Shown here one piece after another: positions 44,217-56,833 of a stretch of 64,000 nt of DNA; the first letter of the stretch is position 1, and each line of letters starts with the position of its first letter. The stretch is from Acanthaster planci (taxonomy: Eukaryota; Echinodermata; Asteroidea; Valvatida; Acanthasteridae). The stretch is taken from NCBI RefSeq assembly GCF_001949145.1, contig NW_019091371.1, forward strand, positions 2,197,469 to 2,261,468, given 5' to 3'. The notes under the pieces were generated by a model that did no database searches, had not been told where the DNA came from, and saw nothing but the letters and a program-made list of their open reading frames with translations. Position numbers and translations under genes: made by a program.

Positions 44217-44923
44217 GTAAGTTCTGCACAGGTCCAAGCGAGCACTGACACAGTGGAAGGTGTCGAGGCGATGCTTTTGGTGGCCGGTAAAGCGAGAGAA
44301 GCATTCGGCTTGGGTAGGTAGACTCGCCGCTGCGGGAAGGAAAATACCTGGCTAATCGTCTCGGGAAGCCGCGACACACCTCATTAAGTGCAGCGGCGAA
44401 ACGGAGGCAGTTCCCAGCAGGGCCTTCACTAGTGTCGGTCAGACCGCATCGAGGGACGTGAAGCTTTGCCCTGTTCCTCCCCCGTTTCCCCCCGCATTTC
44501 CCAAAAGCGGCATTTTGAGAATGGTTGATTTTTTTTCTCTGCCGGACAGATTGGCACCAGAAATAAATTATCCGTTGAAATGTCTACAATAAGCTGTTGA
44601 TCTTGTGCTCAAACGTTGTTTGAGCTACACAAAATGTGTCACTTGGATGGATTCTAGATTATGTACTTTTTGTACGCCCCGTACCTTAAAGTAACAAACG
44701 ATGGAACACCAATGTTGATCTTTCCCTACTCTTGGTACAGAACCGAAGTCTGTAAGTCGGTCTCACGGGCCAGTTTATTTACTGTTGTGTTTTTTACCTC
44801 CCCCCGTTTGCTTTTATAGTTGACATTCGTTCGGTTTTTTGAGTTCGGCAGTTGCTGTTTATAGACTACGTGTGGAAATGTCATACCTTATTGTTTGCAT
44901 AGAAGGCGTTAAGTTTTGGAAGT

Positions 44924-45151
44924 TCATGCTTCGTTACTGTGTGAGATACCAAGGGCTGATTGGACTAGGTCCGGACTCGGCTCCTTTTCATTCCTTACAG
45001 AACTGCACTTTGTGAAGCGAGCAGCTTGAAACCAGTCGAAGCATGTGATACATTTTGTTTCAAGGATGTGAACTGCAGCTAAGTGCAAGTTTGGGCGCGA
45101 ACTGTAGTTTCGACCAGTAGTCAGTTGCTTTTTAACAATGCGCATGCGCAA
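44924..45151 (-). CDS. open frame starting in an NRF-1 palindrome, weak
   Basis: 75 residues, starting MRMRIVKKQLTTGRNYSSRP, with mixed composition. The first ATG lies inside TGCGCATGCGCA. No splice sites or domains support it; it may be the start of a gene driven from this site or chance. Confidence 0.2.
   Translation of the reverse strand: MRMRIVKKQLTTGRNYSSRPNLHLAAVHILETKCITCFDWFQAARFTKCSSVRNEKEPSPDLVQSALGISHSNEA
45139..45150. promoter_or_regulatory. perfect NRF-1-type palindrome
   Basis: TGCGCATGCGCA matches the binding consensus of the NRF-1 / erect wing / sea-urchin P3A2 family. Such sites usually lie within 100 bp of transcription starts. Confidence 0.4.
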
Positions 45152-45872
45152 TTCAGTCTCACTCGAATGACCCTAGTTGGCCTATTTTTTCCAGCTCATC
45201 ATTACTCACATTTCACCGTTGGTTGCGATTCTCACAGCGTACACGGTCATTGAAATCTCGTACAATTGTTTTCATGTGAATGGTTCCCTCAGTAATGAAA
45301 AATAAAATCAGTTATTGATAACCAGCGATAGATAGTCAAAACCGTCCGTCGTTCGGGTGGTGTTAGTCGAACAATAGTTAACGATTATAGTCGTCGCTCG
45401 AATTTTCCCTAAATTAATCTTTTCTTAAGCAAGCCACGTTTTCATTTTAAGGATAACAAAAGTGCTCGGTAGACACTGACAGTAAACGATTAAGCTTAAT
45501 GGCATTAGATTAAATGGCAAGGTTGCAAATGCAATAATGCTTCTCATTATGTATTCAGGTAGTGCATTCGGCGCCTTGCTCAAAAATAAAATTATTAACT
45601 TTGTTATATCGCCCTTTATCTGGTCAATAGCTTCCCACAACTCAGCCAACGTTTTGAGACGAGGGGGAATGGTTTCTCTTGGTAAATGCAAATGATTCAC
45701 AACACTGAAAAGGATGACTTTTGTACAATTATAAACAAGCCCAACCCCGAGTCGTCATTATACAAATTAATGGGATTTTCATTATTAATCTCTCGCATGT
45801 TGAGTAAAGCCGCGAATACTTTGGCCAGACATCGGGTGACCCGGGGCCGCACTTTGTGGTGCGTGATTGTTG

Positions 45873-46034
45873 ATGGCGGGAAATGCTGATCGCTTCATCT
45901 TTATTAATTCCTATATGCCGTGGAGCCGCAACTCATCGGTATTTTCCGTACGCGACGGCGGTGTCCTTTTGAGGACAGCGCGCTCCGTCGATCTCGAGTG
46001 TCGACGCATATTTACCCTTTCGGTGCGGATTTGA
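45873..46034 (+). CDS. candidate first exon or small ORF in a CpG-rich patch
   Basis: 53 residues, starting MAGNADRFIFINSYMPWSRN, then SVFSVRDGGVLLRTARS, ending at TGA. The surrounding 45890-46080 is unusually rich in CpG compared with its AT-rich neighbours. Possible donors are TCG|GTATTT and GGCG|GTGTCC. The -3 base is poor. Function unknown. Confidence 0.3.
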   Translation: MAGNADRFIFINSYMPWSRNSSVFSVRDGGVLLRTARSVDLECRRIFTLSVRI

Positions 46035-47022
46035 AACCTGGCCAGACTTTCCTAGAGCCGGAAAGCGAGGATATTCTTTTTTAGCAAATTACAATGCAAG
46101 CCCAAACCAGCATGGGAGCCTCGCAGTCGCCAGACATACACAATACCTAATGGTACCCTGAGAGGTTACCAATAATTCACAGGTGTTGTCATCACGCTAA
46201 AGGCCACAACACTTTAACACTAACCTGGACGAGTCAGGATCTTCTGTTTTTTCAAACATCCTGAGTTGAAGTTTAATTTCATACTCCACAGAGGCACTGA
46301 TACATGTCAATTCAAGGAGATCAGCGATTAGTTGTTTTATATTTATTGTGAGTCGATATCAGAAGTAGACGTTCATTTTAGGACTTAAACCGGAAGTCCA
46401 GCGGTCGCGATAGGGTGAGGTCGTTTAGATAGCGGAGTACAACTGGGGTGACAAACGCCATGGTGTTATCTCTTTATGGACGTTATGTTAATCCGTGAAT
46501 AAGTGAGCCCAGTCGGCACCCGTGTCAAAGTCTTTGCTGCTGGTCGTGCGCTGCATATAAAAAAGTGTAATGCAAATACCAACCAACCATGTAATTTGTG
46601 CGTTTTGTATTTGATTTTGAACATGTATTGAGTACAGGTTTCCCTTTAATTTTTGTTTTTTTCTGCGTTTCTTAATTTTTTGAAGTGCATAGATTGACGT
46701 TATTTTGATGTGTATATTATTTGACAGTTTTAAACATTATTTGTAACTTATGTAATTTTTATTTCATGTAAATCGAATTCACAGTTCTGCCCCTGGCAGC
46801 GATGAAGCGATTTTAATAAACTATTAATAATAATAACCCAGAAGATAGCATTTTCATTACACCCCCCGGGGGGAAACAGCAGCCTGCCAATGTCGAAAGC
46901 CAGTTTCTCAAGTTAAAAAAAAGACTGTAACACTCATTCTTTTAATTTTGCAAAATAAATGTAGAAAATAACCCGCACTTGTTAATACTTTTTCTTTTCT
47001 CTCCCCCTCGTCATTTCTGCAG

Positions 47023-47176
47023 GACACAAACATCTAGGAAGCTGAGACGTAACTGTGACGACAAACGAAGCCATATTTGTATCATTCAGGAGCGAGGGGC
47101 CATACATGTGCTGATCACGCACATACGTCAAGAAATTGCCCAAAGTGCGCACATACGCGACATACTCGGAGTTTAA
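47023..47176 (+). CDS. terminal exon, unknown protein
   Basis: The best acceptor in the window (an unbroken C/T-rich tract of about 25 bases with a single A, then TTTCTGCAG) ends at 47022. One base completes a split codon, then 50 codons follow to TAA: TQTSRKLRRNCDDKRSHICI, then QERGAIHVLITHIRQEIAQS, ending RDILGV. It looks like the end of a helical, basic protein. No family recognised. The upstream exon should lie below 46.9 kb on the plus strand; the CpG-rich ORF at 45873 is a possible partner but its donor phase does not clearly match. Confidence 0.5.
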
Positions 47177-50100
47177 AAAAGACAAATTTGAAATTGAAAT
47201 TAGATTAATCCGATAAGGAAACGAGAGCCAGTTACTGTATAATATTTACTCAGAGAATGTTATTTGTTACATCCTGTTCGCTTTGCACGAGTGTCAGTCA
47301 CGATTCATAATATATATTTAGTTGAAGCCAACCGCTCAAACAAAATGACCTAAATGGACACGTCTTGGACACAATACGCATTTCATTATTGCTTGTTGCC
47401 TGCGCTACGTAGTTATTGTTTTCCTGTTATTTTTGTATTAAGACATTTGTCTTAATCTGTCTTTTAAAGACTTACAGTACTGTAATACAATGCCGTAATA
47501 TCTATTAGATGAGCTATTCAAAAATTTAAAGGAATATGGAGAGTGTAATTTCTAGTAGAGGTGTTTGAAAAGCCACATCGCATTGAATATTTGGCACACA
47601 CATTCTGATATACATGTAGTACAAACTGAGAGGACTAAATGGCTTTACATACTTGATCCATGCTAGCTGGGCTTTGAGCTATTTATCTTAACCCCCCTTT
47701 GGTAATGTGATCACTCTAGTGCCATTTCCTTCAAAATCAAAGCCAAGTTATATATGTGTTGTGTTACGGGGTTTCTAAAATCTTTCCTCGGGTTGATTAG
47801 TTCCATCATGTATCATGCAGTCGGTTTATAATCAATCGCCTTATCAGATCGTTCAAACGGTCAAACTCACTGGAACAAATTACAGATGGAGAAAAATGTT
47901 AAAAACGGGAAGAAATAGGAATGTACCTCTATTGATACGGTGTCACTCGCCTGAAATGTGCTCCGTGACGAGGAGATTGTGGGTTACATACTAATATAAT
48001 TGCATTGATGGGGCATACCGTACGCGATGGTGGAACTCAGAAATTCATTCGCTCCAGCGAGCAAACCAATGCGTAACTGCATGGATCTAGTCAAACCGTT
48101 TGCGCAGGCACTTCACAACAGTCAGAACACGGAGCGCGTTATATAAGTGGCACTGTGATGCGGTTATCCACGAAGTTTATTTGATTAGTATTATTAAAAG
48201 GAAATAGCCCAAGGTTACATATTAAGTAATGTCTACTTTTGACACTTCAAGGAGTTGTTGCACTTGGTGTTACGTGACATTATCTTATCACTTCCCCTCT
48301 CAAAGCCACAAAGTTCTTTTTCACATCCATGTATAATGGAGTATGTTTAAAATGTGTGCGCAGAATCTGCTGAAAGCTGTTGACCAGTACATGTTACGCA
48401 GGAAGACACTTTTAAAGATGTCAGTCAACCCACACATCCTTGAAAAGTGTAAACGCCCAGCGTGTACAAATCATGTCTCTTGTATGAACTTTGCATGAGC
48501 AAAGAAAACGTCGACAGAAACGTACTGTGAAATGTGTCAAAATTATGTCAGTTGGAATAAATTTGCCTTTAATGTTCATCTTATTGTAAATATACTTGTA
48601 ATGTTGTCTCCTGTTGTAGAATTCCTCACTCCAGATGAATGTCTCTCTACAGTGATAGTGACAAGCCCTTTTAGTACATACTCATAAAATCAGCCGAAAG
48701 CTGTCATTCCTCGCCCTTTAGGGGTAGTGACTGACTCATTTGGTATCTCTAAAATTTGGCTTTGTTAAAGCATGGTGGTAGAAACTGACAACTGGTGTCG
48801 GACCTTTCTCTTGCTACTTCACAGTGGTAGATTTTGGCAACCTATGCGGTTAAAATATAACCGAGTGTCAGTATTAAAAAAGATCAATTCGCAGTTCTAT
48901 AATAAACACTACTAGATCCGCTCAGGATTGTAACAAAGCCTGTACCATCAACCAATGGTAAATTTTTGATAACTCGGCCCACCCACAGAATCGGGGACAG
49001 TAAGAAAAGGGTCAGTGAAAACCCTCGAAAGAAAAGTATCCCACAAGGTGGATTTGTTTAAAGGCCTCCATTCAACTACATACTTGGTAGGAGTGGATTA
49101 AAATAAAATGTCTATTTGAGTTGTCGTTTCTAAAACAGACGTTTCTCTGAAACGACATAACTTCCGCTTCGCCCACATTTTGCTATTCAAGCAAACTGGT
49201 AGTTATTAAAATATCTTATAAAGATTAATATTATGTTGTTATTTTGGTAGGTAAAGACTTCAACTACAAGAGTCTTTCTTGTTTTGTGCTTGCTGATAGG
49301 TGCACAACTAGGGCTTTTTTGCCATTGCAAAACAAACTTTTTGTCCTGTTTCAACCATTTTCATCAAGATGATTTTGTTTTGTTGGCGTCCCGATTTTGC
49401 TTTTAAAATCTACCTGTAAGCCACGCTTGCACACACACGCACACACGCACACTGTGATGGTATAACCCTGAACGAGGCCCATGGAGTTGAAGAGTTTGAC
49501 ATTTTTTTATGACGTAAGATGCAGGTTGTTTCAGTTTTTAACGTTCTGAAATGTATGATTAGATGGTATTCCGAGTAGAGAGTCGTATTCCCTTAAAGGC
49601 AACAGTCCCTCATGGTTGGTACTTGGTCCCGCTCCAGAGCATTTTTAGGAAACCAAATAAGCACCAACAACATGCCTGAGCACTCACCACGAATAGTGTA
49701 GTTTATTGACTTCATTCTTACGTGGCTCACAATTTGCCCCCAACTTATGACACGTTTTAATAAAAAGTATATTCAAAGGTACATTCTTAATATGTTTAAA
49801 GATAAACTGCTTGTAACGCTTATTTTAAGAAAACAATTTTTCCTTATCTCACGATTAGTTAGCCTAGATGTCTGCGTAGTTGTGTACTAGCTTGCATACA
49901 ATTATATTTTTCAAAATGTGACGCTGTTAAAAAAATCCAAGAGTGTACTGGTCGAATGAAAAAATTCTAATAAAATATTACGTCGACAGTTACATCTGTG
50001 AAATAATTTTGTTGGGTATTGTATATTGAACTTGACGTTTATGAAACAAGTTACCGGCCACATAAACTCAGATAGTTGTTACTTAAGCACCAAAGCAAAA

Positions 50101-50366
50101 TCGCAAGAACAATGCAAAAAAGGCAAAACACATTAGCTTACCTGCGACTTGCCGCCCCAACATCCAGATGGCATTTGAAAAGCAATGCGTACCTGTTGCC
50201 AGATATCCGATTACAATCACATTTTAGTCAGCGTTACATAAAAACCTATTTTTCGAAAATAATGCTTCAACAAATCATGCATTACAACACCTCCGGAATG
50301 GTCACATGTCCCGCAGATGTGATTGTGGGTGGTCTATTCCCGCAACAAGGGGACAATTTCTTTTAG
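47177..50366. other. intergenic, nothing recognised
   Basis: AT-rich with no open frame above chance and no strong splice pair. A short (CA)n-like run lies at about 49430-49452. Confidence 0.5.
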
Positions 50367-50439
50367 GAAAGTTCGGACAAGTGTTCACGAACTTAACCAC
50401 GAAAGTTCGGACGAGTGTTCACAAACTTAACCACGAAAG
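50367..50439. repeat. 34-bp tandem duplication
   Basis: Two copies (50367-50400 and 50401-50434, two mismatches) of a unit starting 'gaaagttcgg' and ending 'acttaaccac', then five bases of a third. It stands just before an open frame at about 50461. Confidence 0.8.
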
Positions 50440-50561
50440 AGCTTTTTTATGTCACGTGACACAGCACAACTGCTTTTTACTCGGGTGAATTCAAATTAAA
50501 AAAATATGTCATTCAGCAATTAACAAATCAGTGGGTAAGATTAAGTTCGGCATCGTGTCCC

Positions 50562-50789
50562 ATGACGAATCTGTTTGACATCAATGCGGTAGATATTCCA
50601 ATAAAGCAACGTGAAAATTATCTCTCCTCTCTTTGCGTTAATGCCCTTATCGAGATTGGAAAGGTTGTGAAAAGGCCACTGCTCTATAACCACCTATGTG
50701 TAATCCCCACAGTTTCGGTCTTTGTTAGTACTAATATAGAAAATATGCATGAAATACACTGTGTATGCTCTACGGCGGCAATTGTTTAG
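50562..50789 (+). CDS. open frame, protein-like, unplaced
   Basis: 75 residues from an ATG, starting MTNLFDINAVDIPIKQRENY, then LCVNALIEIGKVVKRPLL, ending at TAG. The frame is open upstream to about 50461. A donor AAG|GTTGTG is possible inside. Even composition but no domain or clear splice border; could be chance. Confidence 0.25.
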   Translation: MTNLFDINAVDIPIKQRENYLSSLCVNALIEIGKVVKRPLLYNHLCVIPTVSVFVSTNIENMHEIHCVCSTAAIV

Positions 50790-53215
50790 TTTAAAAACCC
50801 CACCTGGCGTCTGCCGTCGTTGTCATACTCTCCCGCGAGAAATCAGGAGGTTGTGGCCGCGCCTATAGTTCTCAGCTGAACAAAAAGACAGACTGCCTTT
50901 CGACAAATGCCATGAATTCTTTTGCCTGAATTGGCCGAGATTTCTTTGTTACCAGGAGACTGGTGTATATTATGTAAAATCTCTTGCTCTCCGCCAAAAT
51001 CGCAATCAATAACATATACATGCATCATTCCTCGGTGAACAAAGGGCTTGGCCGCTAGCCGAACAAGTCGAATCTCAACCGAGCCTTCTTAGAATAATCT
51101 TTATCCTTGCTCTATGGAATGATCAACTGGGCAGAGCGCTTCAATGATAAACAAAAGCCGGGAAGAAGTGACACCACTGAAATACCAGGGATTCTTTTGT
51201 CCCGTTTCTTTCTACCGCAAGAATGGCTAATGCATCTATCTACATCTGGAAAGTAAGATGTGGGAGTACGTCCAAGAATATTGAGGTCTATCACAGTTTT
51301 CCCAGGTGCAGACGATGAAATAGATCGAAGGACAATAAAGACCAATGAGCTTTATTGCTAAAATAAAATAAAAGAGGACGCTTAAATCGCGCCTTTTTAT
51401 CTTGAAAGGCAAATTATTTTAGATTCTGGTTTGGCTGTTACACCAGTAATTGTTTAAAAAGCCAAGCCGTTCATTTGCGACTCAAACGCAGCTCTAAGGT
51501 CATGAAAGTACAGATGAATTGTTTTCATGTGCAGTGAGATGCAATTTACACGGTGTCTCCATCGTGGGGGGTGAGGAGGTTGTGGGGGGGTCAGGAGGAT
51601 GCCACGTTGACCCTATCGTAAGACTTGCTAATAAAATAACAGTGCTTAAGATGTTTCAGGCTGGCCTGACGTTTCTCGATCCCAGCTGAATCTTTTCCGA
51701 AGTCCTTTGGGATCTGCCTTTGACATCGATTCTGACAGCTTGTGAAATGAACTGTCAGTCCTTCTTAATCAATGACAAATGACAGTGAAAAAAATGTGCT
51801 TGTGTTCATTTACCAAATAAGAGGTAACCGTTTCCCCGTATGATGAAAACAGCAGCTAAAGGATTGGATTTTTTTTACTGCATTCTGGATCCTCAGAATT
51901 GTTTTATTTTTCTGCAGTAACTCACACACCGGGTGGCCTTCTGTCGCCGAATTTGGCCAGTGCATATTTTTTAGGGCCGTCAAAATGGACTGTAGTGGGC
52001 AAGGGGAGGGGCAGTGGCATATGACCGGTTTTATCCCTGATCCACTTCTGTCACAATCCTGCGTTTTTTCTCGCCTGACCTGCGACTCGGTGTGACGCAC
52101 CGACGTGACTTGGTCAATGCAGACGATTAGATTAGAGTTTCCAGCCACTTCGCTCCTATCATAAATCAATCAGGCGATGTTGGCCGGTGTTTTCTTTCCA
52201 TATACTGGATGCCTATCGCCTGCAGCATTAGTGCTGGTTTTGACAGTGCTGGTAACTCCCAGCAGACCGGCTTGGAAATCACTAAACCCTTCGACCGGGA
52301 TTTCTTGTCTTCTTCCTCTACATTTCTTGCTGGGCCGTGATCTCCTGAATTACTTATGATACGTTGCCGCGCGTTACGCACGCTGCGTTTCTTCCAAAAA
52401 AAAATGGTTTTTAGGAGTGCGAAATTTCAAAGCCTTTTTGTAAGATGGATCGCATTATAAGGGTTTAGGCTGATGCATAATTCGTGGGAAAGTGAAGACG
52501 AACACACGGACGCAATTCAATGGCGTCAGCCCAAAATACTCGTGCGGCATATTCGCAAAAGTTAAACACACTTCAACTCAAGCGAATGTCGTTGCAAAAT
52601 TTTGTGACGTCAAATTTGTTTCGCTTTCGCATTCAACTGAAGTATGAACGAGCCCCCAAGAAGGATGTGTGACATTTTTCACGACCAGAATGCAGATTGT
52701 AACAACCCTGTAGCTAAGTTGTTTTCACTTCATGACTGGAATGTGCCTTGTTTGGGGCGACTCCGTAGAATATCTGTATTCATGACCTGACGTGAACACG
52801 ACATTTCGCAGGATGGCTCATTAGGACAAGTGAAGATGGTTTCGGAAATAATCTGCACGTGCACGTCGGGTTTCCTCATACACTGGTCACAGTGAAAGTT
52901 GAGCCAGCTGCACTAATTCAGGAAACATATTTCAACTGAGGCGAGCTGGTACTCCCAATATCTAGAGGGTGGAAAGGAATTTATCCAAAAGGAAATAAAA
53001 TATCGAAGAAGACACTAAACCAAGCTGTGAATCAACGCCGACGTATTCACAACAAACCTCGGAGCGAAACTAAAAACAAAAGGTGTGTCGCTTAATAAAT
53101 CATAGGTATCCAGGTCCCGCCTATACGTACGCTTGTATAAGCCAAAAGGTTTCCACGGATATTTGAACAATGAAGTTGAAACAGAGAACTACTTCAGTTT
53201 TGCCTGTATTCCAAA
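50790..53215. other. intergenic, nothing recognised
   Basis: Short frames on both strands at 51810-52381 cover each other. G-rich patch near 51570. No gene is supported. Confidence 0.4.
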
Positions 53216-53395
53216 GAGTGAAAATTCACTCTATTGAAGTGAAAATTCAATCCCTCCGTTTGAAATTAAGGACCAGACGAATTGGAGTGAAATTTCTTCA
53301 CCCCAAAAGATTGAAATTTCACTCGAGCTTCCGCTGGAAGGTGCTTTTTCAGCCTTTTTCAGTCTAAATTCAGAGTGGTTTTCACTCTAAAACGT
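53216..53395. repeat. cluster of the palindromic word GAGTGAAAATTCACTC
   Basis: A perfect 16-bp hairpin palindrome (53216-53231), then 'gtgaaaattca', 'gagtgaaatttcttcac', 'gaaatttcactc' and a final 'gagtggttttcactc'. The two ends are complementary, so this is probably a miniature element. Confidence 0.5.
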
Positions 53396-54022
53396 CTTGT
53401 CCCTAATTTAACTCTCCGATTTAGAGAGTGTATATCTTTTGCACACATTTGCTCTGACTAACGCTGTTTCTATTCCGTGACTAGTTATCGGGTATGACGA
53501 AACCACTAGGTATTAATATGATGTGTAATATCCGACGTTATCAATTCATGCATGGTGTCTATCAATTAGTCGAGTTGGGTTTTGATGGGTTGAGTCAGAT
53601 TAGGATGGGCCGGTTCAGTTTACTGTGACAAGTCTTAGCTGTACTAAGTTGTCTGACAACTGTCACTTAAAAGATCATATCAAAACGGCTTCTTGAGGCA
53701 GATACGAAAGTTTCGTAAAGCAACACGTTGCCTGCATTGGCTTTACATATTTTGTGTAAAACACTGACCTAAGGCCAAAAAAGTTTCAGGTTTCTGGTCA
53801 CCGCGCGAGTCGCCGTAGACCCGCGCGTCGGCATAATAAATTATTTTTTATTTTGTAAAAACGATTTCCGAAAGCTGCCAAGAATTCTGCTACCGCATAA
53901 CTTTAACGTGTTTTTGATGGGTTGGGTTGTGCAATACTGTACGGTAACGGAATCCCCTAGGTCTCCACACATTTCAGTAGGGCACTTTTATCAGATGAAG
54001 TCAGTCATGTATCTTTACACGA

Positions 54023-54141
54023 GGGTCGTGTCCGAATAATTTGGCTGCGGCTTGATATCATGCATGATTCTATGGGAACTATCCGTGGATGCTGCCAAAT
54101 ACTCGGTTTAATTTCCGGCCGTAGCCAATTGATTCGGACCC
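54023..54141. mobile_element. non-autonomous element family C
   Basis: 119 bp bounded by imperfect inverted repeats: 'gggtcgtgtccgaataattt' on the left and 'ccaattgattcggaccc' on the right. A solo end occurs at 21668. No coding capacity. Confidence 0.6.
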
Positions 54142-56777
54142 GTTCCCATGTACGTCTGTGAACCAGACAAACGAAGTGGTCTTACGGCCTGCGTAAGTAA
54201 ACATATTGAAAACGCATTTGAGGGACAAATCGTGAGGGCCTCGTCTACTTCAGTGTCGGCGAGGCAGTGGCGGAATACATGTATAAGCATGCAGCGCATG
54301 CAGTGGCGATGGATATCGCGTTTTGATAACCATACATGTAACAACTCATACATCGTCACTTGCCAAGAACAAAGGCAGATTAGAGTGAGACGAGACTTTA
54401 TTTCCTGAGCTGAATTTTTCCCCCAATACGTTTCCCCAATTTATGGTCTTTTTATTAGTAACAAGGCCACGTGCTCTAAAGTATATATGCATGTACATCA
54501 CTTCTAAGGGAAAAAAAGAGCAGGAAAACACATGCGTCACCGCACCACTTCTGGACCATGCCCATGACCAGAAACTGGAGTCTCTTTTTAGCCTGACAAG
54601 TTTTTCGAATCCCACAAAGTCACTGCTTCATGAGAAATATAACATTGTGCACGCTTTCACATCGCCCTAATGTATTTTGATTTAAGATATTCTGTACTGA
54701 AGGGTGGTGTGAGATGCTTGAGGATCTCTGAGATAAGTGCCCCGCCATTCCAAAACAAGGCTGAAGGCTTTTTAAGTGTATCTGGAAAACGACACAAGTA
54801 AACACACAAACAATACGAATCCCACAACTTTCACCGTCCGTAAATAGCAGTATTTTCACAATTTGCACAATGGATAACTTCAGAGTACGAAATTTAATAC
54901 AGTGGGGAGAGGAATAGCCCAACATCAAAATGACCCACTTCAGCCTGGCTTTGGAATGGTGGGTCGCAAGTCTTGTGCAGGACTAAATCTCCTTATCAGA
55001 ACGATTGGCGTAGAACTAAAATGTCACGGTATACCGGAGAGGAACCCCTCCACAAACTACGGGAGTTTTCAGCTAAAACATATTGTATCTGATACCTAAC
55101 GTTTTCACATTTTTAATTAAGCGTTTGACAGTAGTTGCATGAGATTTATAGAGCAGTTATCACAATGTAAGATACCGCAGTAATGTAAGATACCACAATT
55201 ATAATCATGCAAGGATTGTCGTCTGACATTAAGAAAGCAAACTGAGACTTGTACTGGAAAGGCCACTATCCTTAAGCCCGGCAGTGCAAAATTGCAATAC
55301 CTAAATATTCCATTTTAGGCCTACGTTGAAAAACAAGACACCCCTATAACAGCCCTCGAGGGAATCATGGTCAATTTTTTAGAAGACTGCAAACCTAATG
55401 TTAACTTGATTTTTAGTCTGTAAACACGAGTCTCGAAACCAAATTAACGGAGAGAATTCAGTCAGTGACGGTGATGTAGCCACTTAGCCGTCCGATCGCT
55501 GATGGCTTGTGTAATATCTTCCGAGGCAAGTCAGTGCCGTTTACCTGTGATGTGCATGCTCGTTGTTCGCATTGATTTCTGCCCAGAAACAAAACAAAGG
55601 AACGCTGAGCTAATGTAAGTGGCCGCGTTGGGCATTTCCATCAACGGCAAATTAATTTTCTCATCAGATTGGACGCCATTTGTCTCAACAGACCTTTTTT
55701 TTTTCTTTTATTGACTTTTTGGTTGAATGCTGTTGGTCCATTCTGTCGGGAGCCGGGAGGGCGTGATAGTCGTTTGTATGGTATTTCGAGTGTCAATGGG
55801 ATGCATGTATCGCAAAAATGTTTCTCATGTTTTTCCTAGAAGTTGGATCAGTTTGGACGTGCATCCCACGTGCACCATTGAAGGTTTCAGTCTTTATTTT
55901 TACTGAAGGAAAACTTCGCTCAATGTGAGGGATTCTGGAACGCAGCTGTTCAGCACCACAATGATCTGCCCAATTTCATTGCACTTTCTGCTTATCAGAA
56001 ACCCTACTGTGAACAAAATTTTGATGGAAAACGGTTTTTGTATTCCACCTGGTATGCGGGCCTATTTCCGATGTTAGGGAAAGCTACATTCTTGATGCAA
56101 ACGAAACGGCATTTCAAAAAGATTAGCATAAAGTAATATTCTCGGCAAAGGCAAAAAGCAGGAGTCTCCAACACGAATTCACGGAAACCTCGTGATAGAT
56201 ATGTCCTATTCAACTCAAACGAAATTAGATGACTGTCATGCAGATTTAAACAGGTCACGTCTTTCTGCACTGGTTGAAATCAGTCCCCTTTGTAACGGTT
56301 TCAATTTCTTCACGACTCAAGCTGAAAACAAAAAAGGAACTTTCAAATCCAAGAACCGCATCCTACATCCAACTACACAGACCCACCACGCCTATTATAC
56401 TTCCTCGTCTCTACAACCTGAAGGCGTCTAATTTGTGAGCGTCAGAGTTCTTCTCCCACTTGAGTGTTTCAGAAAAGGTCCTGTTTTGCCTATGTTCTGC
56501 ATTTACAATGGGGGAGGGTTTCATAACACCCTGTCTAAGCCCTTCCATGACACCGACTGACATTTTAATTACCTGGATATACTTGCCTAGTCCCTCTCAG
56601 TAAAATCTCAACAATTAATTTCACTATTATGTAGCTACAGTTAATTGGTCAGTCAATCAAGAATTTGTCAATGCAAGTGTTTTCAAGTGAGCAATCAAAC
56701 AGGTTTTTACTATATGGCCTGTTTCATACTGTACAGGTAACAATGATAATACATGTATATCAAACAAACAAACAAAT

Positions 56778-56780
<3 letters not shown>
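54142..56780. other. intergenic, nothing recognised
   Basis: Frames at 54148-54408 and on the opposite strand shadow each other. A donor-like TGC|GTAAGT at about 54194 has no matching acceptor. No gene is supported. Confidence 0.4.

Positions 56781-56831
<51 letters not shown>
56781..56831. repeat. (AATC)n microsatellite
   Basis: About 12.7 uninterrupted copies of AATC over 51 bp, preceded by a short (CAAA)n run at 56760-56776. Confidence 0.95.
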
Positions 56832-56833
<2 letters not shown>

